Shown one piece after another: positions 1-8,570 of a stretch of 64,000 nt of DNA (position 1 is its first letter; each line of letters begins with the position of its first letter). Made by a program: the position numbers and the translations under genes. This DNA comes from Streptomyces bungoensis (GTDB lineage Bacteria > Actinomycetota > Actinomycetes > Streptomycetales > Streptomycetaceae). The stretch is from NCBI RefSeq assembly GCF_001514215.1, contig NZ_KQ948852.1, positions 586,439 through 650,438 on the forward strand. Direction: 5' to 3'. The notes under the pieces were generated by a model. The model was not told the DNA's origin and made no database searches. It worked only from the letters and a program-made list of their open reading frames with translations.

Positions 1-596
1 GCGCCGTCCGCCGCCGGCGTGCCGCATCGGCCGTCGTCACACGGCGCCTTCACCCTTGAAGGGCGCACGCACAGGTGTCCCGGCATCGCGCCCACCGGCC
101 CCGGCGAGATCTGTCACGACCCGCCCGTCCAGGCGCCGTCCGCCGCCGGCGTGCCGCATCGGCCGTCGTCACACGGCGCCTTCGCCCTTGGAGGGCTCAC
201 GCGTAGCTGTCCCCCCAGCTCGTCTACCGGCCCCGTGCGATCTGCCACGGCCCGCCGGTCCGGCCGCCGTGCGCGTTGCCGCCGCGGTCATCGTCCCGCA
301 GCGCCTCGTCCTTGCGAAGCTCACCGGCGTCTGCCCGGTCCCCCGCCCGCGCCGCGAGCGTTGCCGTCACGCTCGTCGTCCCGCACTGCCCGCACTGCCC
401 CCGCCCTTGAGAAGCTCGCAGACCGATGCCCGGGTTTCCCGCCCTCCCGGCCGCGACCCGCGCCACTCCCGTCGCCGCCACGGTCGTCGTCACGCGGCGC
501 TCCCGCCTTTGGGGGGCTCCCAGGCGGATGCCCCGGTTCCCCACCCCCCGGCACTCCCGCCCTGTCTGTCCTCCCCTCTCTCCCCCCCGTAGAGGG
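1..596. repeat. Degenerate tandem repeat array, period about 132 bp, no gene
   Basis: Bases 1-51 recur with no change seen at 133-183, giving a 132-bp period. Weaker copies sharing a 'cgtcgtc' block followed about 15-25 bases later by a 'cccttg-gaag/gagg' block appear near 287, 373 and 482, at shorter spacing. Open frames cross the region on both strands but are low-complexity Pro/Arg/Ser/Ala and match no family I recognise, so I treat it as non-coding. It lies just beyond the 3' end of the ATPase gene at 597 and probably continues left of the window. Several units carry a small CCCTT/AAGGG dyad. Confidence 0.75.
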
Positions 597-1055
597 CTAG
601 GGATTCTCCCGGCCCGCCGCGCCGACCACCCCCGCCGCTAACGTCCAGGGCAGCTCGATGGAGACCGTCTTGCCGCCTTCGCGGGTGGGGCGGATGTGGA
701 GTCTGCCGCCGCACTCCGCGGTGAGCCAGCGGATGATGACCATGCCGCGGCCGTTGTCCTGCTGGACCGCGGCGGGCAGCCGCTTCGGGAAGCGGGGATG
801 GCTGTCCGTGACGCCGATGCGCAAGTGTTCGTCACGGTCCAGCGCGATGTCCACCGTGAAGGTGGGTGACTGCCCGAAAGTGTGCTGTACGGCGTTGGTG
901 GCGAGTTCGGAGACGATGAGCCGCACGGTGTCGGCCGTGTCGGTGTCGGACGGCAGGCCCCACTCCGCGAGGGTGCACACCACGTAGGAGCGGGCGGCGG
1001 AGACCGAGGCGGGATCGCTCGGCAGAGTGACGGATGCTTCCAGATGGTCTGCCAT
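597..1055 (-). CDS. RsbW/SpoIIAB-like ATP-binding regulatory protein
   Basis: A 152-residue GHKL-type ATP-binding protein of the HATPase_c_2 family, as in serine-kinase anti-sigma factors. The N-box is visible (VSELATNAVQHT, about residues 48-59) and a G2-like loop at DNGRGMVI (about 99-106); the G1 region reads VTDSHP, so the usual glycine is not obvious. Proteins of this size without sensor or membrane segments act in the cytoplasm, binding sigma factors, anti-anti-sigma factors or HTH partners. It is divergent from the XRE regulator at 1278, and with the DUF397 gene forms the cassette repeated many times in Streptomyces genomes (whiJ/abaA-like). The target is unknown. ATG start at 1055; a purine-rich stretch sits about 12 nt upstream. 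Confidence 0.85.
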   Translation of the reverse strand: MADHLEASVTLPSDPASVSAARSYVVCTLAEWGLPSDTDTADTVRLIVSELATNAVQHTFGQSPTFTVDIALDRDEHLRIGVTDSHPRFPKRLPAAVQQDNGRGMVIIRWLTAECGGRLHIRPTREGGKTVSIELPWTLAAGVVGAAGRENP

Positions 1056-1192
1056 GGCGACGTCGTCCCTTTCCCACGGGACCGCAGTCGACCGCAGTCC
1101 GACGAAGAGCGGATGGTTCGAGTACGGTCCCGGACTGGTGCTTGCTCGTCAGACTGCCATCAGCGGACCGGTCAGGGGAGCGTTCCACCGGG

Positions 1193-1202
1193 ATATGCAT
1201 AT
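1193..1202. promoter_or_regulatory. Palindrome ATATGCATAT in divergent promoter region
   Basis: Perfect 10-bp palindrome in the 222-bp region between the ATPase gene and the XRE regulator, in an AT-rich patch (about 1191-1206) that stands out from the GC-rich surroundings. The position suits an operator for the adjacent HTH protein or promoter DNA for either gene. No direct evidence of function. Confidence 0.35.
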
Positions 1203-1277
1203 ATCTGTCGCTCAAAGCGGTGAACTCTGCGACGCGTAACCGTATTTGGGTGGCCCGTCAGGAGTAAGGAGAAGCCC

Positions 1278-2138
1278 ATGCAGAACGGGCCGGCAGTACG
1301 CCGCCGCAAACTGGGTGCGGAACTGCGTACGCTGCGCACCGGAGCGGGACTCACCAGTGGCGATGCGGCCCGTCTGGTGGGCTGGCACCAGTCGAAGGTC
1401 AGCCGTATCGAGACCGGCGCCAGTGGCGCGAAGCCGGCCGATGTGCGGTTACTCCTGGACGCCTACGACGTGCGGGACCGCCAGCTGCGCGAGCTGCTGC
1501 TGATGCTGGCGGGGTCGGAGGGCGCGGGCGGCCGCAGCCGCTGGTGGCACGCCTACCGGGGGATCCTGCCGCCCACGTACCGGGACTTCATCAGCCTGGA
1601 GTCGCAGGCGAGCGCGATGCGCACCCTGGAGACCACGGTGGTGCCCGGCCTGCTGCAGACGCCCGAGTACGCGCGCGCGGTGACCCGGGCGGCCGTGGAG
1701 GGCGTCGACGAGGAGCGGCTGGACGCGCTGGTGGAGGTCCGGCTGGCCAGGCAGGACGTGCTGCGCTCGGATCCGCCGCTGGAGCTGAGCGCCGTCCTGG
1801 ACGAGGCCGTGCTGCGGCGGGAGGTGGGCGGGCCGAAGGTGATGGCGCGCCAGCTGGAACGGCTCCTGGAGGCCGCGCGGCTGCCGCAGGTGCGGCTCCA
1901 GGTGCTGCCGTTCGCCGCGGGAGCACATGTCGGTCTCACCGGGCCTTTCGTTATCTTCTCATTTCCGAGCACTTCTGATCTGGACGTGGTTGTTGTCGAC
2001 CAGTTGACGAGTAGCCTCTATCTCGAACGGAAAGAAGACCTCAAGGCCTACTCGGAGGCCTTCGACACCCTTCGGATCCACGCCCTTTCCCCTGCGGACT
2101 CGTTGGATTACATCGCCGGGATAGGTGACGGCGCGTAA
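1278..2138 (+). CDS. XRE-family HTH regulator with DUF5753 domain (WhiJ-like)
   Basis: A 286-residue DNA-binding protein. Helix-turn-helix at about residues 10-65 (GLTSGDAARLVGWHQSKVSR is the recognition core), followed by a DUF5753 sensor/effector domain to the C-terminus. This architecture is typical of the Streptomyces WhiJ paralogue family, which pairs with a small DUF397 protein and an RsbW-like ATPase; both are adjacent here. In-frame TTA codon at 1449-1451 (Leu58), the only one I found in any gene of the window, so translation may depend on the bldA tRNA and be tied to development. Start supported by AAGGAG 6 nt upstream. Family role: developmental or antibiotic regulation; the exact target is unknown. 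Confidence 0.93.
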   Translation: MQNGPAVRRRKLGAELRTLRTGAGLTSGDAARLVGWHQSKVSRIETGASGAKPADVRLLLDAYDVRDRQLRELLLMLAGSEGAGGRSRWWHAYRGILPPTYRDFISLESQASAMRTLETTVVPGLLQTPEYARAVTRAAVEGVDEERLDALVEVRLARQDVLRSDPPLELSAVLDEAVLRREVGGPKVMARQLERLLEAARLPQVRLQVLPFAAGAHVGLTGPFVIFSFPSTSDLDVVVVDQLTSSLYLERKEDLKAYSEAFDTLRIHALSPADSLDYIAGIGDGA

Positions 2139-2147
2139 GGAGGCACC

Positions 2148-2372
2148 ATGACCGCACTGCCTCGGAACGTCCCTGCCAGTACCGATCTGCACGACGTGCG
2201 CTGGCTGCGCAGCAGCTACAGCACGGGAGCCAACAACTGCGTGGAGACGGCCCGGCCGCGCTCCGGCCCCGGGGCCGGACTGCTCGCCGTGCGCGACTCC
2301 AAGGACCCGGCCGGACCCGCGCTGCTCTTCTCCCCCGGGAGCTGGGCGGGGTTCCTGGCCCTGCTCGGATGA
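2148..2372 (+). CDS. DUF397 small regulatory partner protein
   Basis: A 74-residue DUF397 protein: the diagnostic WLRSSYSTGANNCVETA is at about residues 18-34, followed by VRDSKDP and a C-terminal W-x-x-F-L segment. In Streptomyces such proteins are encoded directly after XRE/DUF5753 regulators and are thought to bind and modulate them. The gap to the upstream regulator is 9 bp and AAGGAGG precedes the ATG, so the two genes are very likely co-transcribed. No membrane segment or signal peptide. Confidence 0.93.
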   Translation: MTALPRNVPASTDLHDVRWLRSSYSTGANNCVETARPRSGPGAGLLAVRDSKDPAGPALLFSPGSWAGFLALLG

Positions 2373-2384
2373 ACTGATCAGTTC
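2371..2384. promoter_or_regulatory. 14-bp perfect palindrome between convergent genes
   Basis: GAACTGATCAGTTC overlaps the last two bases of the DUF397 stop codon and lies 40 bp before the convergent bioF end. It is a perfect dyad without a loop, so it looks more like a protein-binding site than a terminator hairpin, although a weak terminator role is possible. Confidence 0.35.
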
Positions 2385-2424
2385 CGGTCGTTCTTCGCGC
2401 GATGCCCGGCCGTGTCACGCCGAC

Positions 2425-3552
2425 TCATGGTCGAGTCTCGCCGATCACTCGTACAGCGCGTTCGATCTCGGCCCCGGACAGGTCGGCGCGGGCGGTCAGC
2501 CGCAGCCGTGAGATGCCGTCGGGTACGGAAGGTGGGCGGAAGCAGCCCACGGCCAGCCCCGCGGTACGGCAGTCGGCCGCCCAGCGCACGGCCTGTTCCG
2601 GGGACGGTGCCCGCACGGAGACCACCGCGGCGTCCGGTCGTACCGCCTCCAGGCCCGCGGCGGTCAGCCGTGCGTGCAGCTCGGCGGCGACCTGCCGGGC
2701 CCGGGCCGCCCGCTGCGGCTCGCGGCGCAGCAGGCGCAGGGCGGCGAGTGCCGCGCCCACCGCCGCCGGTGCCAGGCCCGTGTCGAAGATGAACGTCCGG
2801 GCCTCGTTGACCAGATGGTCGATCACCCGCGCCGGACCGAGCACCACCCCGCCCTGGCTGCCCAGCGACTTGGACAGCGTGGCGGTGACGACCACGTCGC
2901 CGGCGCCCGCCAGCCCGGCCGCGTGGGGCGCGCCCCGGCCGCCGTCGCCGAGGACCCCGAGCCCGTGGGCGTCGTCCACGACGAGCCCGGCCCCGTACTC
3001 CCGGCACACCGCGGCCAGTGCGGCCAGCGGAGCCGCGTCCCCGTCGACGGAGAAGACGGTGTCGGAGACGACGACCGCCGCTCCTTCGTGGGTGCCGAGC
3101 GCCTTGCGCACGGCGTCCGGGTCGGCGTGTCCCACGACCTGGGTGGTGCCCCGGGCGAGCCGGCAGCCGTCGATGAGCGAGGCGTGGTTGCCCGCGTCGG
3201 AGACGACGAGCGAGCCGTGCGGCCCGAGCGCCGTGACCGCGGCCAGGTTGGCGGCGTAGCCGGAGGAGAACACCAGGGCCGCCTCGACGCCGCAGAAGTC
3301 CGCGAGTTCGCGCTCGAGCTCGGTGTGCAGCTCGGTGGTGCCGGTGACCAGCCGGGAGCCGGTGGCGCCGCCGCCCCAGGTCCGGGCGGCCCGGGCGGCC
3401 CCCTCGGCGGTCTCGGGATGGTGGGCGAGGCCCAGGTAGTCGTTGCTCGCCAGGTCCAGCAGGGGTGAGTCGGCGGGGCGCGGGCGCAGGGTCCGTACGA
3501 GCCCGGCGCGCCGCCGCGCTTCGGCCTGCCCGTCGATCCAGCCGAACGCCAT
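2425..3552 (-). CDS. bioF: 8-amino-7-oxononanoate synthase
   Basis: PLP-dependent alpha-oxoamine synthase (375 aa) that condenses pimeloyl thioester with alanine to give KAPA, the first step of the conserved biotin ring pathway; cytosolic. Visible: substrate-binding N-terminus LLDLASNDYLGLAHHP, glycine-rich GGGATGSRLVTG, VVDDAHGLG with the PLP-ring aspartate, and the Schiff-base lysine in TATLSKSLGSQGG. The start at 3552 is chosen because GGAGGA lies just upstream and the homologous N-terminus begins there; the frame stays open further upstream but only as low-complexity sequence. Divergent from bioB with 148 bp between, so the locus has two opposed biotin transcripts. Confidence 0.95.
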   Translation of the reverse strand: MAFGWIDGQAEARRRAGLVRTLRPRPADSPLLDLASNDYLGLAHHPETAEGAARAARTWGGGATGSRLVTGTTELHTELERELADFCGVEAALVFSSGYAANLAAVTALGPHGSLVVSDAGNHASLIDGCRLARGTTQVVGHADPDAVRKALGTHEGAAVVVSDTVFSVDGDAAPLAALAAVCREYGAGLVVDDAHGLGVLGDGGRGAPHAAGLAGAGDVVVTATLSKSLGSQGGVVLGPARVIDHLVNEARTFIFDTGLAPAAVGAALAALRLLRREPQRAARARQVAAELHARLTAAGLEAVRPDAAVVSVRAPSPEQAVRWAADCRTAGLAVGCFRPPSVPDGISRLRLTARADLSGAEIERAVRVIGETRP

Positions 3553-3613
3553 GGGTCCTCCGGTGCTTTTGTAGGTAGCGGACAGACCATAGCGGCACGG
3601 CCGCCCACCCATG

Positions 3614-3631
3614 GTGTGGCAATACCCACAC
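3614..3631. promoter_or_regulatory. Inverted repeat GTGTGG-N6-CCACAC between bioF and bioB
   Basis: Six-base perfect arms separated by CAATAC, midway in the divergent bioF/bioB intergenic region. The position suits an operator that would control both directions. It does not match a biotin operator motif I know (BirA or BioQ type), so it is only a candidate. Confidence 0.3.
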
Positions 3632-3700
3632 GGCGAACCGCCCGCTGTTGTCCGGACCCTCCTTGGCCCGGGGCGGTCCCGTAGGACAGGATCAGGGCTC

Positions 3701-4936
3701 ATGGACCTGCTGAACACGCTGGTGGACAAGGGGCTTCGGCGCGAGCTGCCGACCCGCGAGGAAGCACTCGCCGTGCTCGCCACCTCCGACGACGATCTGC
3801 TCGATGTGGTGGCCGCGGCCGGCAAGGTGCGCCGGCACTGGTTCGGCCGGCGCGTGAAACTCAACTACCTGGTCAACCTCAAGTCCGGTCTGTGCCCGGA
3901 GGACTGCTCCTACTGCTCGCAGCGGCTGGGCTCCACGGCCGGCATCCTGAAGTACACCTGGCTCAAGCCCGAGGAGGCCTCGGACGCCGCCGCGGCGGGC
4001 CTGGCCGGCGGCGCCAAGCGGGTCTGCCTGGTGGCGTCCGGGCGCGGCCCGACGGACCGGGACGTGGACCGGGTCTCCGAGACCATCAAGGCCATCAAGG
4101 ACCAGAACGAGGGCGTCGAGGTGTGCGCCTGCCTGGGCCTGCTCTCCGACGGCCAGGCCGAGCGGCTGCGCGAGGCGGGCGCGGACGCCTACAACCACAA
4201 CCTGAACACCTCCGAGGCCACGTACGGGGACATCACCAGCACCCACACGTACGCCGACCGGGTGGACACGGTGCACAAGGCGCACGCCGCCGGGCTGTCC
4301 GCCTGCTCCGGTCTCATCGCCGGCATGGGCGAGAGCGACGAGGACCTGGTGGACGTGGTGTTCTCGCTGCGCGAGCTGGACCCCGACTCCGTCCCGGTGA
4401 ACTTCCTGATCCCGTTCGAGGGCACCCCGCTCGCCAAGGAGTGGAACCTCACCCCGCAGCGCTGCCTGCGCATCCTGGCGATGGTGCGGTTCGTCTGCCC
4501 GGACGTCGAGGTGCGCATCGCGGGCGGCCGCGAGGTCCACCTGCGCACGATGCAGCCGCTCGCGCTGCACCTGGCCAACTCGATCTTCCTCGGGGACTAC
4601 CTCACGAGCGAGGGCCAGGCGGGCAAGGCCGACCTGGAGATGATCGCGGACGCCGGGTTCGAGGTGGAGGGCGCCGGCGAGGTGACCCTGCCGGAGCACC
4701 GCGCGGCGGCGGGCAGCGGCTGCGGCTCGCACGCGCGGACGGGCTGCGGTTCGCACGGCGAGGCGGAGTGCGGCACGCACGCCGAGGCCGGCTGCGGGGC
4801 GCACGAGGGCGGCGGTGTCTGCGGTACGGCGGCCGCCGCCGCGTCCGCGCCCGCGGCCGCCGCGGACCAGCCGCGCACCGATCTCGTCGCCGTCCGCCGC
4901 CGGGGTGCCGGAACGGACCTCGCGCCCAATGCCTGA
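3701..4936 (+). CDS. bioB: Biotin synthase with Cys/His-rich C-terminal tail
   Basis: Radical-SAM enzyme inserting sulfur into dethiobiotin, the last step of biotin synthesis. The cluster motif CPEDCSYC (Cys65, Cys69, Cys72) binds the radical [4Fe-4S] cluster; YNHNLNTS, and the arginine region VRIAGGRE that holds the auxiliary [2Fe-2S] cluster, follow. At 411 residues it is longer than the usual 320-370. The extra part, about residues 338-385, is a run of CGSH/CGTH/CGAH repeats (five Cys-Gly pairs, four followed by Ser/Thr/Ala-His) and then an Ala-rich tail, resembling a metal or Fe-S handling segment. Start at 3701 chosen because homology begins at MDLLNTL. First gene of bioB-bioA-bioD; its end overlaps bioA by 8 bp. 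Confidence 0.95.
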   Translation: MDLLNTLVDKGLRRELPTREEALAVLATSDDDLLDVVAAAGKVRRHWFGRRVKLNYLVNLKSGLCPEDCSYCSQRLGSTAGILKYTWLKPEEASDAAAAGLAGGAKRVCLVASGRGPTDRDVDRVSETIKAIKDQNEGVEVCACLGLLSDGQAERLREAGADAYNHNLNTSEATYGDITSTHTYADRVDTVHKAHAAGLSACSGLIAGMGESDEDLVDVVFSLRELDPDSVPVNFLIPFEGTPLAKEWNLTPQRCLRILAMVRFVCPDVEVRIAGGREVHLRTMQPLALHLANSIFLGDYLTSEGQAGKADLEMIADAGFEVEGAGEVTLPEHRAAAGSGCGSHARTGCGSHGEAECGTHAEAGCGAHEGGGVCGTAAAAASAPAAAADQPRTDLVAVRRRGAGTDLAPNA

Positions 4937-6209
4937 GCTGGGCGTGCCCGAGCTGCTCGAGCTGGACCGGCGGCACGTGTGGCATCCGTACGGCCCGATG
5001 CCGGGGCGTGCCGAACCGCTCGTCGTGGAGTCGGCGAGCGGGGTCCGGCTGCGGCTCGCGGACGGCTCGGGTGAACTGGTCGACGGCATGTCCTCGTGGT
5101 GGTCGGCCATCCACGGCTACAACCACCCCGTCCTCAACGAGGCGGCGCACCGGCAGCTCGGGCGGATGAGCCACGTCATGTTCGGCGGCCTCACGCACGA
5201 GCCCGCCGTACGGCTGGCGAAGCTCCTTGTCGACATGTCGCCCGAAGGCCTGGAGCACGTGTTCCTCGCCGACTCGGGCTCCGTGTCGGTCGAGGTGGCG
5301 GCGAAGATGTGCCTGCAGTACTGGCGTTCCCTCGGCCGGCCCGCGAAGCAGCGGCTGCTGACCTGGCGGGGCGGTTACCACGGCGACACCTGGCACCCGA
5401 TGTCGGTGTGCGACCCCGAGGGCGGGATGCACGAGCTGTGGAGCGGGGTCCTGCCCCGGCAGGCGTTCGTGGACGCGCCGCCGGCGGACTACGACGAGGC
5501 GTACGCGGAGCAGTTGCGCTCGGCGGTCGAGCGGCACGCCGGCGAACTCGCCGCCGTGATCGTGGAGCCGGTGGTGCAGGGCGCGGGCGGCATGCGGTTC
5601 CACTCCCCCGCGTACCTGCGGGTGCTGCGCGAGGCGTGCGACGCGCACGACGTGCTGCTGGTGTTCGACGAGATCGCCACCGGGTTCGGGCGGACCGGCG
5701 AGCTGTTCGCGGCCGGCCACGCCGGCGTCACGCCCGATGTGATGTGCGTGGGCAAGGCGCTGACCGGCGGTTACCTCACCATGGCGGCCACGTTGTGCAC
5801 CGCACGGGTGGCCGACGGCATCTCGCGCGGCGCGGTGCCGGTGCTCGCGCACGGCCCGACGTTCATGGGCAATCCGCTGGCGGCGGCCGTGGCCTGTGCC
5901 TCGGTGGAGCTGCTGCTCGGCCAGGACTGGCGGGCGGAGGTCGGGCGGATCGAGGCGGGCCTGCGGGCGGGGCTGGCGCCCGCGGCCGGTCTGCCGGGCG
6001 TGAAGGACGTGCGGGTCCTGGGCGCCATCGGGGTGGTCCAGCTCGACCACGAGGTGGACATGGCCGCGGCCACCCGGGCCGCCGTGCGGGAGGGCGTGTG
6101 GCTGCGCCCGTTCCGCGACCTGGTCTACACGATGCCGCCGTACGTCACCTCGGACGAGGACGTGGCACGGATCGCGCGCGCGGTGTGCGCCGCGGCGCGG
6201 GAGGGATGA
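4929..6209 (+). CDS. bioA: Adenosylmethionine-8-amino-7-oxononanoate aminotransferase
   Basis: Class III PLP aminotransferase (426 aa) converting KAPA to DAPA with S-adenosylmethionine as amino donor. Landmarks: HVWHPYGPM near the N-terminus, [18 protein letters not shown]-type loop [12 protein letters not shown], the PLP aspartate in [15 protein letters not shown], and the Schiff-base lysine in [10 protein letters not shown]. The start ATG at 4929 overlaps the bioB stop by 8 bases, suggesting translational coupling; length and N-terminus fit the family. The stop is one base before the bioD ATG. Confidence 0.96.
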   Translation: MPELGVPELLELDRRHVWHPYGPMPGRAEPLVVESASGVRLRLADGSGELVDGMSSWWSAIHGYNHPVLNEAAHRQLGRMSHVMFGGLTHEPAVRLAKLLVDMSPEGLEHVFLADSGSVSVEVAAKMCLQYWRSLGRPAKQRLLTWRGGYHGDTWHPMSVCDPEGGMHELWSGVLPRQAFVDAPPADYDEAYAEQLRSAVERHAGELAAVIVEPVVQGAGGMRFHSPAYLRVLREACDAHDVLLVFDEIATGFGRTGELFAAGHAGVTPDVMCVGKALTGGYLTMAATLCTARVADGISRGAVPVLAHGPTFMGNPLAAAVACASVELLLGQDWRAEVGRIEAGLRAGLAPAAGLPGVKDVRVLGAIGVVQLDHEVDMAAATRAAVREGVWLRPFRDLVYTMPPYVTSDEDVARIARAVCAAAREG

Positions 6210-6210
6210 C

Positions 6211-6936
6211 ATGCCGGTACTGGTGATCACGGGGACGGGCACGGAGGTCGGCAAGACGGTCACGACCGCGGCCGTCGCCGCGGCGGCGCTCGCGGCCGGG
6301 CGGTCGGTGGCCGTGCTGAAGGCGGCCCAGACGGGTGTACGGCCGGACGAGCGCGGGGACGCGGACGAGGTCGCGCGTCTCGCGGGCCCTTTGACGGCCG
6401 CGGAGATGGCCCGCTTCCCCGAGCCGTTGGCGCCGGGGACGGCGGCCCGGCGGGCCGGGATGCCCCCGGTGCGCCCGCAGGAGGTGGCCGAGGCGGCGGC
6501 CAAGCTGGCCACCGAGCACGATCTGGTGCTGGTCGAGGGGGCGGGCGGGCTGCTCGTACGGTTCGACGCGGAGGGCGGCACGCTGGCGGACGTCGCCCGG
6601 CTGCTGGACGCGCCGGTGCTGGTGGTCGCCCCCGCCGGCCTGGGCACGCTCAACAGCACGGAGCTGACGGCACGTGAGCTGCGCGCGCGGGGCCTGGAGC
6701 CGGCCGGGGTGGTGATCGGCAGCTGGCCGAGCGACCCCGACCTCGCCTGCCGCTGCAACGTCGCCGACCTGCCGGAGGTGTCCGGCACCCCGCTGCTCGG
6801 CGCCCTGCCCGCCGGCGCCGGAACACTGCCACCGGCCGACTTCCGGGCGGCGGCGCCCGGTTGGCTGAGCCCGCGCCTGGACGGCACCTGGGACGCCCAG
6901 GCGTTCGCAATCCGCGAGGCGCCGCAGGGGCCGTGA
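6211..6936 (+). CDS. bioD: Dethiobiotin synthetase
   Basis: ATP-dependent carboxylase (241 aa) closing the ureido ring of dethiobiotin from DAPA and CO2. P-loop GTGTEVGKTVTT (about residues 8-19), catalytic lysine segment VLKAAQTGV, and VEGAGGLLVRF are all present. It follows bioA by 1 bp and ends the operon. The last ~25 codons (RLDGTWDAQAFAIREAPQGP) are repeated in degraded form downstream at 7101-7163 and again near 7325-7380, so this 3' end has been duplicated in tandem. Confidence 0.96.
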   Translation: MPVLVITGTGTEVGKTVTTAAVAAAALAAGRSVAVLKAAQTGVRPDERGDADEVARLAGPLTAAEMARFPEPLAPGTAARRAGMPPVRPQEVAEAAAKLATEHDLVLVEGAGGLLVRFDAEGGTLADVARLLDAPVLVVAPAGLGTLNSTELTARELRARGLEPAGVVIGSWPSDPDLACRCNVADLPEVSGTPLLGALPAGAGTLPPADFRAAAPGWLSPRLDGTWDAQAFAIREAPQGP

Positions 6937-7400
6937 GCCCCGCGACGCGCGGTCCGGCTCGGGCAGCGACGACGCCCCGGCGCCCTGCCGGACCCGAGCG
7001 CCATGGCCCTGCACAAGGCGACCAGCGCCCGCTGGCCGCCGACCACGACAGGCCGCCCCACCGACTCCCACGCCGGCAGGTCGGGGCGGCCGTCGGCCCG
7101 CGGCTGACCGGCGTCTGGCGCGCGGAAGCCTTCCAGACCCGCGTGGCGCCGCAGGGATCATGGGCGCCGCGACGGGCGGTGCGACTCCGGCAGCGAAGAC
7201 GCCGCAGCGCCCTGCGGGACCCGATCAAACGGTCCTGCCCAAGGCCACCAGCGCCCGCTGCCCGCCGACCACGACAGGCCGCCCCCGTCGACTCCCGCGC
7301 CCCCGAGCCAGGTTGACCGGCCTCGCTCGACCGGCATCCGGCGCGCGGAGGCGTTTCGCATCCCGGGGGCCTTCGCGGTGGGTCTGCGGGCGTGGCGTGT
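6859..7400 (+). repeat. Decayed tandem duplication of the bioD 3' end
   Basis: This stretch includes the bioD 3' end and most of the 530-bp gap before the next gene. Copies repeat at about 226 bp: 6859-7085 (including real bioD codons), 7086-7310, and a partial third from 7311. At 7021-7070 versus 7247-7296 only a few bases differ. Conceptual translation of copy 2 gives RLTGVWRAEAFQTRVAPQGS, clearly matching the bioD C-terminus, and copy 3 gives AEAFRIPGAF. The extra copies have no start and are shifted by indels, so they are remnants rather than genes. The rest of the gap to 7466 holds nothing else I can identify. Confidence 0.8.
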
Positions 7401-7466
7401 TCGGCGGGGGTGCGGTGGGGTTTCCCGGGGGACAATTCCCGTAGGCCCGTCCCCCGGGAGGTTGCC

Positions 7467-8159
7467 ATGCGGCTGTCGTCGGCCGGTTCCGGCAAGGTGG
7501 CGCGAAGTCCTGTCCATCACCCGCTGTTCGCCCGCTGCTACGCCCGCGCCAGTGTGCGCGCGGAGACCGGGCTGGGCCTGGCGGGGGTGCGCGAGCGGCT
7601 GCTCGTGGGACTGTCCGGGCGGGTGATCGAGATCGGCGCGGGCAACGGGCTGAACTTCGGCCACTACCCGGGGACGGTCGCGGAGGTCGTGGCGATCGAA
7701 CCGGAACCGCTGCTCAGGCGGCTGGCGCTGGAGGCGGCGCTGCGCGCCCGGGTGCCGGTCGACGTGGTGCCCGGGACGGCGGAGGCGCTGCCGGTGAAGA
7801 GCGAGGCCTTCGACGCGGTCGTGCTGTCGCTGGTGCTGTGCAGCGTGCGGGACGTGGAGCGGGCGCTGGGCGAGGTGCGGCGGGTGCTCCGGCCCGGCGG
7901 CGAGGTGCGGTTCTTCGAGCACGGGCGGGGCGGCGGCCGGGCGATGAGGCTGACCCAGCGCGCCCTGGACCGCACGCTGTGGCCGGCGCTGAGCGGCGGC
8001 TGTCACCTGTCCCGGGACCCGGTGGCCGCCCTGCGCGAGGCCGGCTTCGCGCTCGGCCCGCTGCGGCGGATGGTGCTGCCGGAGCGGGGCCCGGCACTGC
8101 CCGCCTCCTACTGCGCGTTCGGCACGGCCTGGCGGCCCGACGAGCCGGAGGCGCGGTGA
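7467..8159 (+). CDS. Class I SAM-dependent methyltransferase
   Basis: A 230-residue Methyltransf_11-type protein. SAM-binding motif I is VIEIGAGNGLNFGHYPG (about residues 53-69), the acidic motif II follows (EVVAIEPEP), and the motif III region reads FDAVVLSLVLCSV. It resembles small-molecule or lipid methyltransferases of the UbiE/METTL7 type, but the substrate cannot be read from sequence. Start at 7467 chosen because GGGAGG precedes it at 7 nt; the frame is open further upstream without homology. It stands alone between the bioD repeats and a convergent toxin module. Confidence 0.85.
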   Translation: MRLSSAGSGKVARSPVHHPLFARCYARASVRAETGLGLAGVRERLLVGLSGRVIEIGAGNGLNFGHYPGTVAEVVAIEPEPLLRRLALEAALRARVPVDVVPGTAEALPVKSEAFDAVVLSLVLCSVRDVERALGEVRRVLRPGGEVRFFEHGRGGGRAMRLTQRALDRTLWPALSGGCHLSRDPVAALREAGFALGPLRRMVLPERGPALPASYCAFGTAWRPDEPEAR

Positions 8160-8191
8160 TCCGCGGGCGGTGATGTGCCGGCTCCGGGCAG

Positions 8192-8566
8192 TCAGAGGCT
8201 CCAGCGGCGCAGCTCCTGGGCGATGTCGTCGACGCTCGCGCCACCGCTGTGCACCAGCCGGGCCAGGTCGCGGACCTGCTCGGGCGTGACGGCGATCTTC
8301 AGGCCGCAGGCGACCAGGTAGCCGTAGGCGACGGCGGAGGCGAACAGGGCGTTGGAGCGCTCCAGCGCCGGCACGCGGATGAGGAGCTGGAGCAGCGCGG
8401 CGGCGCGCGCGTGCGGGCCGTCGTAGACGGGCACGCCGAATATCTCGGCCTGGTGGCGGGCGACGGCGGCGACGAGCGCGCCCCAGTCGGCGACCTGCGG
8501 GTCCCCGGGCGTCTTCTGTTCGGCGAGCATGAGCAGCCAGGCGAGGTCGATGCTGAGATCGTTCAA
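8192..8566 (-). CDS. Fic/Doc-like toxin component with degenerate active site
   Basis: A 124-residue all-helical protein resembling the Doc/Fic fold. The region corresponding to the catalytic motif HxFx(D/N)GNK reads PALERSNA (about residues 67-74): the invariant histidine and the motif lysine are replaced while the Asn is kept. Canonical AMPylation or phosphorylation therefore looks unlikely. It follows the ribbon-helix-helix gene at 8571 by 4 bp, the usual antitoxin-toxin order, so the pair is probably a TA-like module whose toxin uses another chemistry or has become regulatory. The Fic assignment rests on layout and partial motif, hence moderate confidence. Confidence 0.65.
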   Translation of the reverse strand: MNDLSIDLAWLLMLAEQKTPGDPQVADWGALVAAVARHQAEIFGVPVYDGPHARAAALLQLLIRVPALERSNALFASAVAYGYLVACGLKIAVTPEQVRDLARLVHSGGASVDDIAQELRRWSL

Positions 8567-8570
8567 GGGA

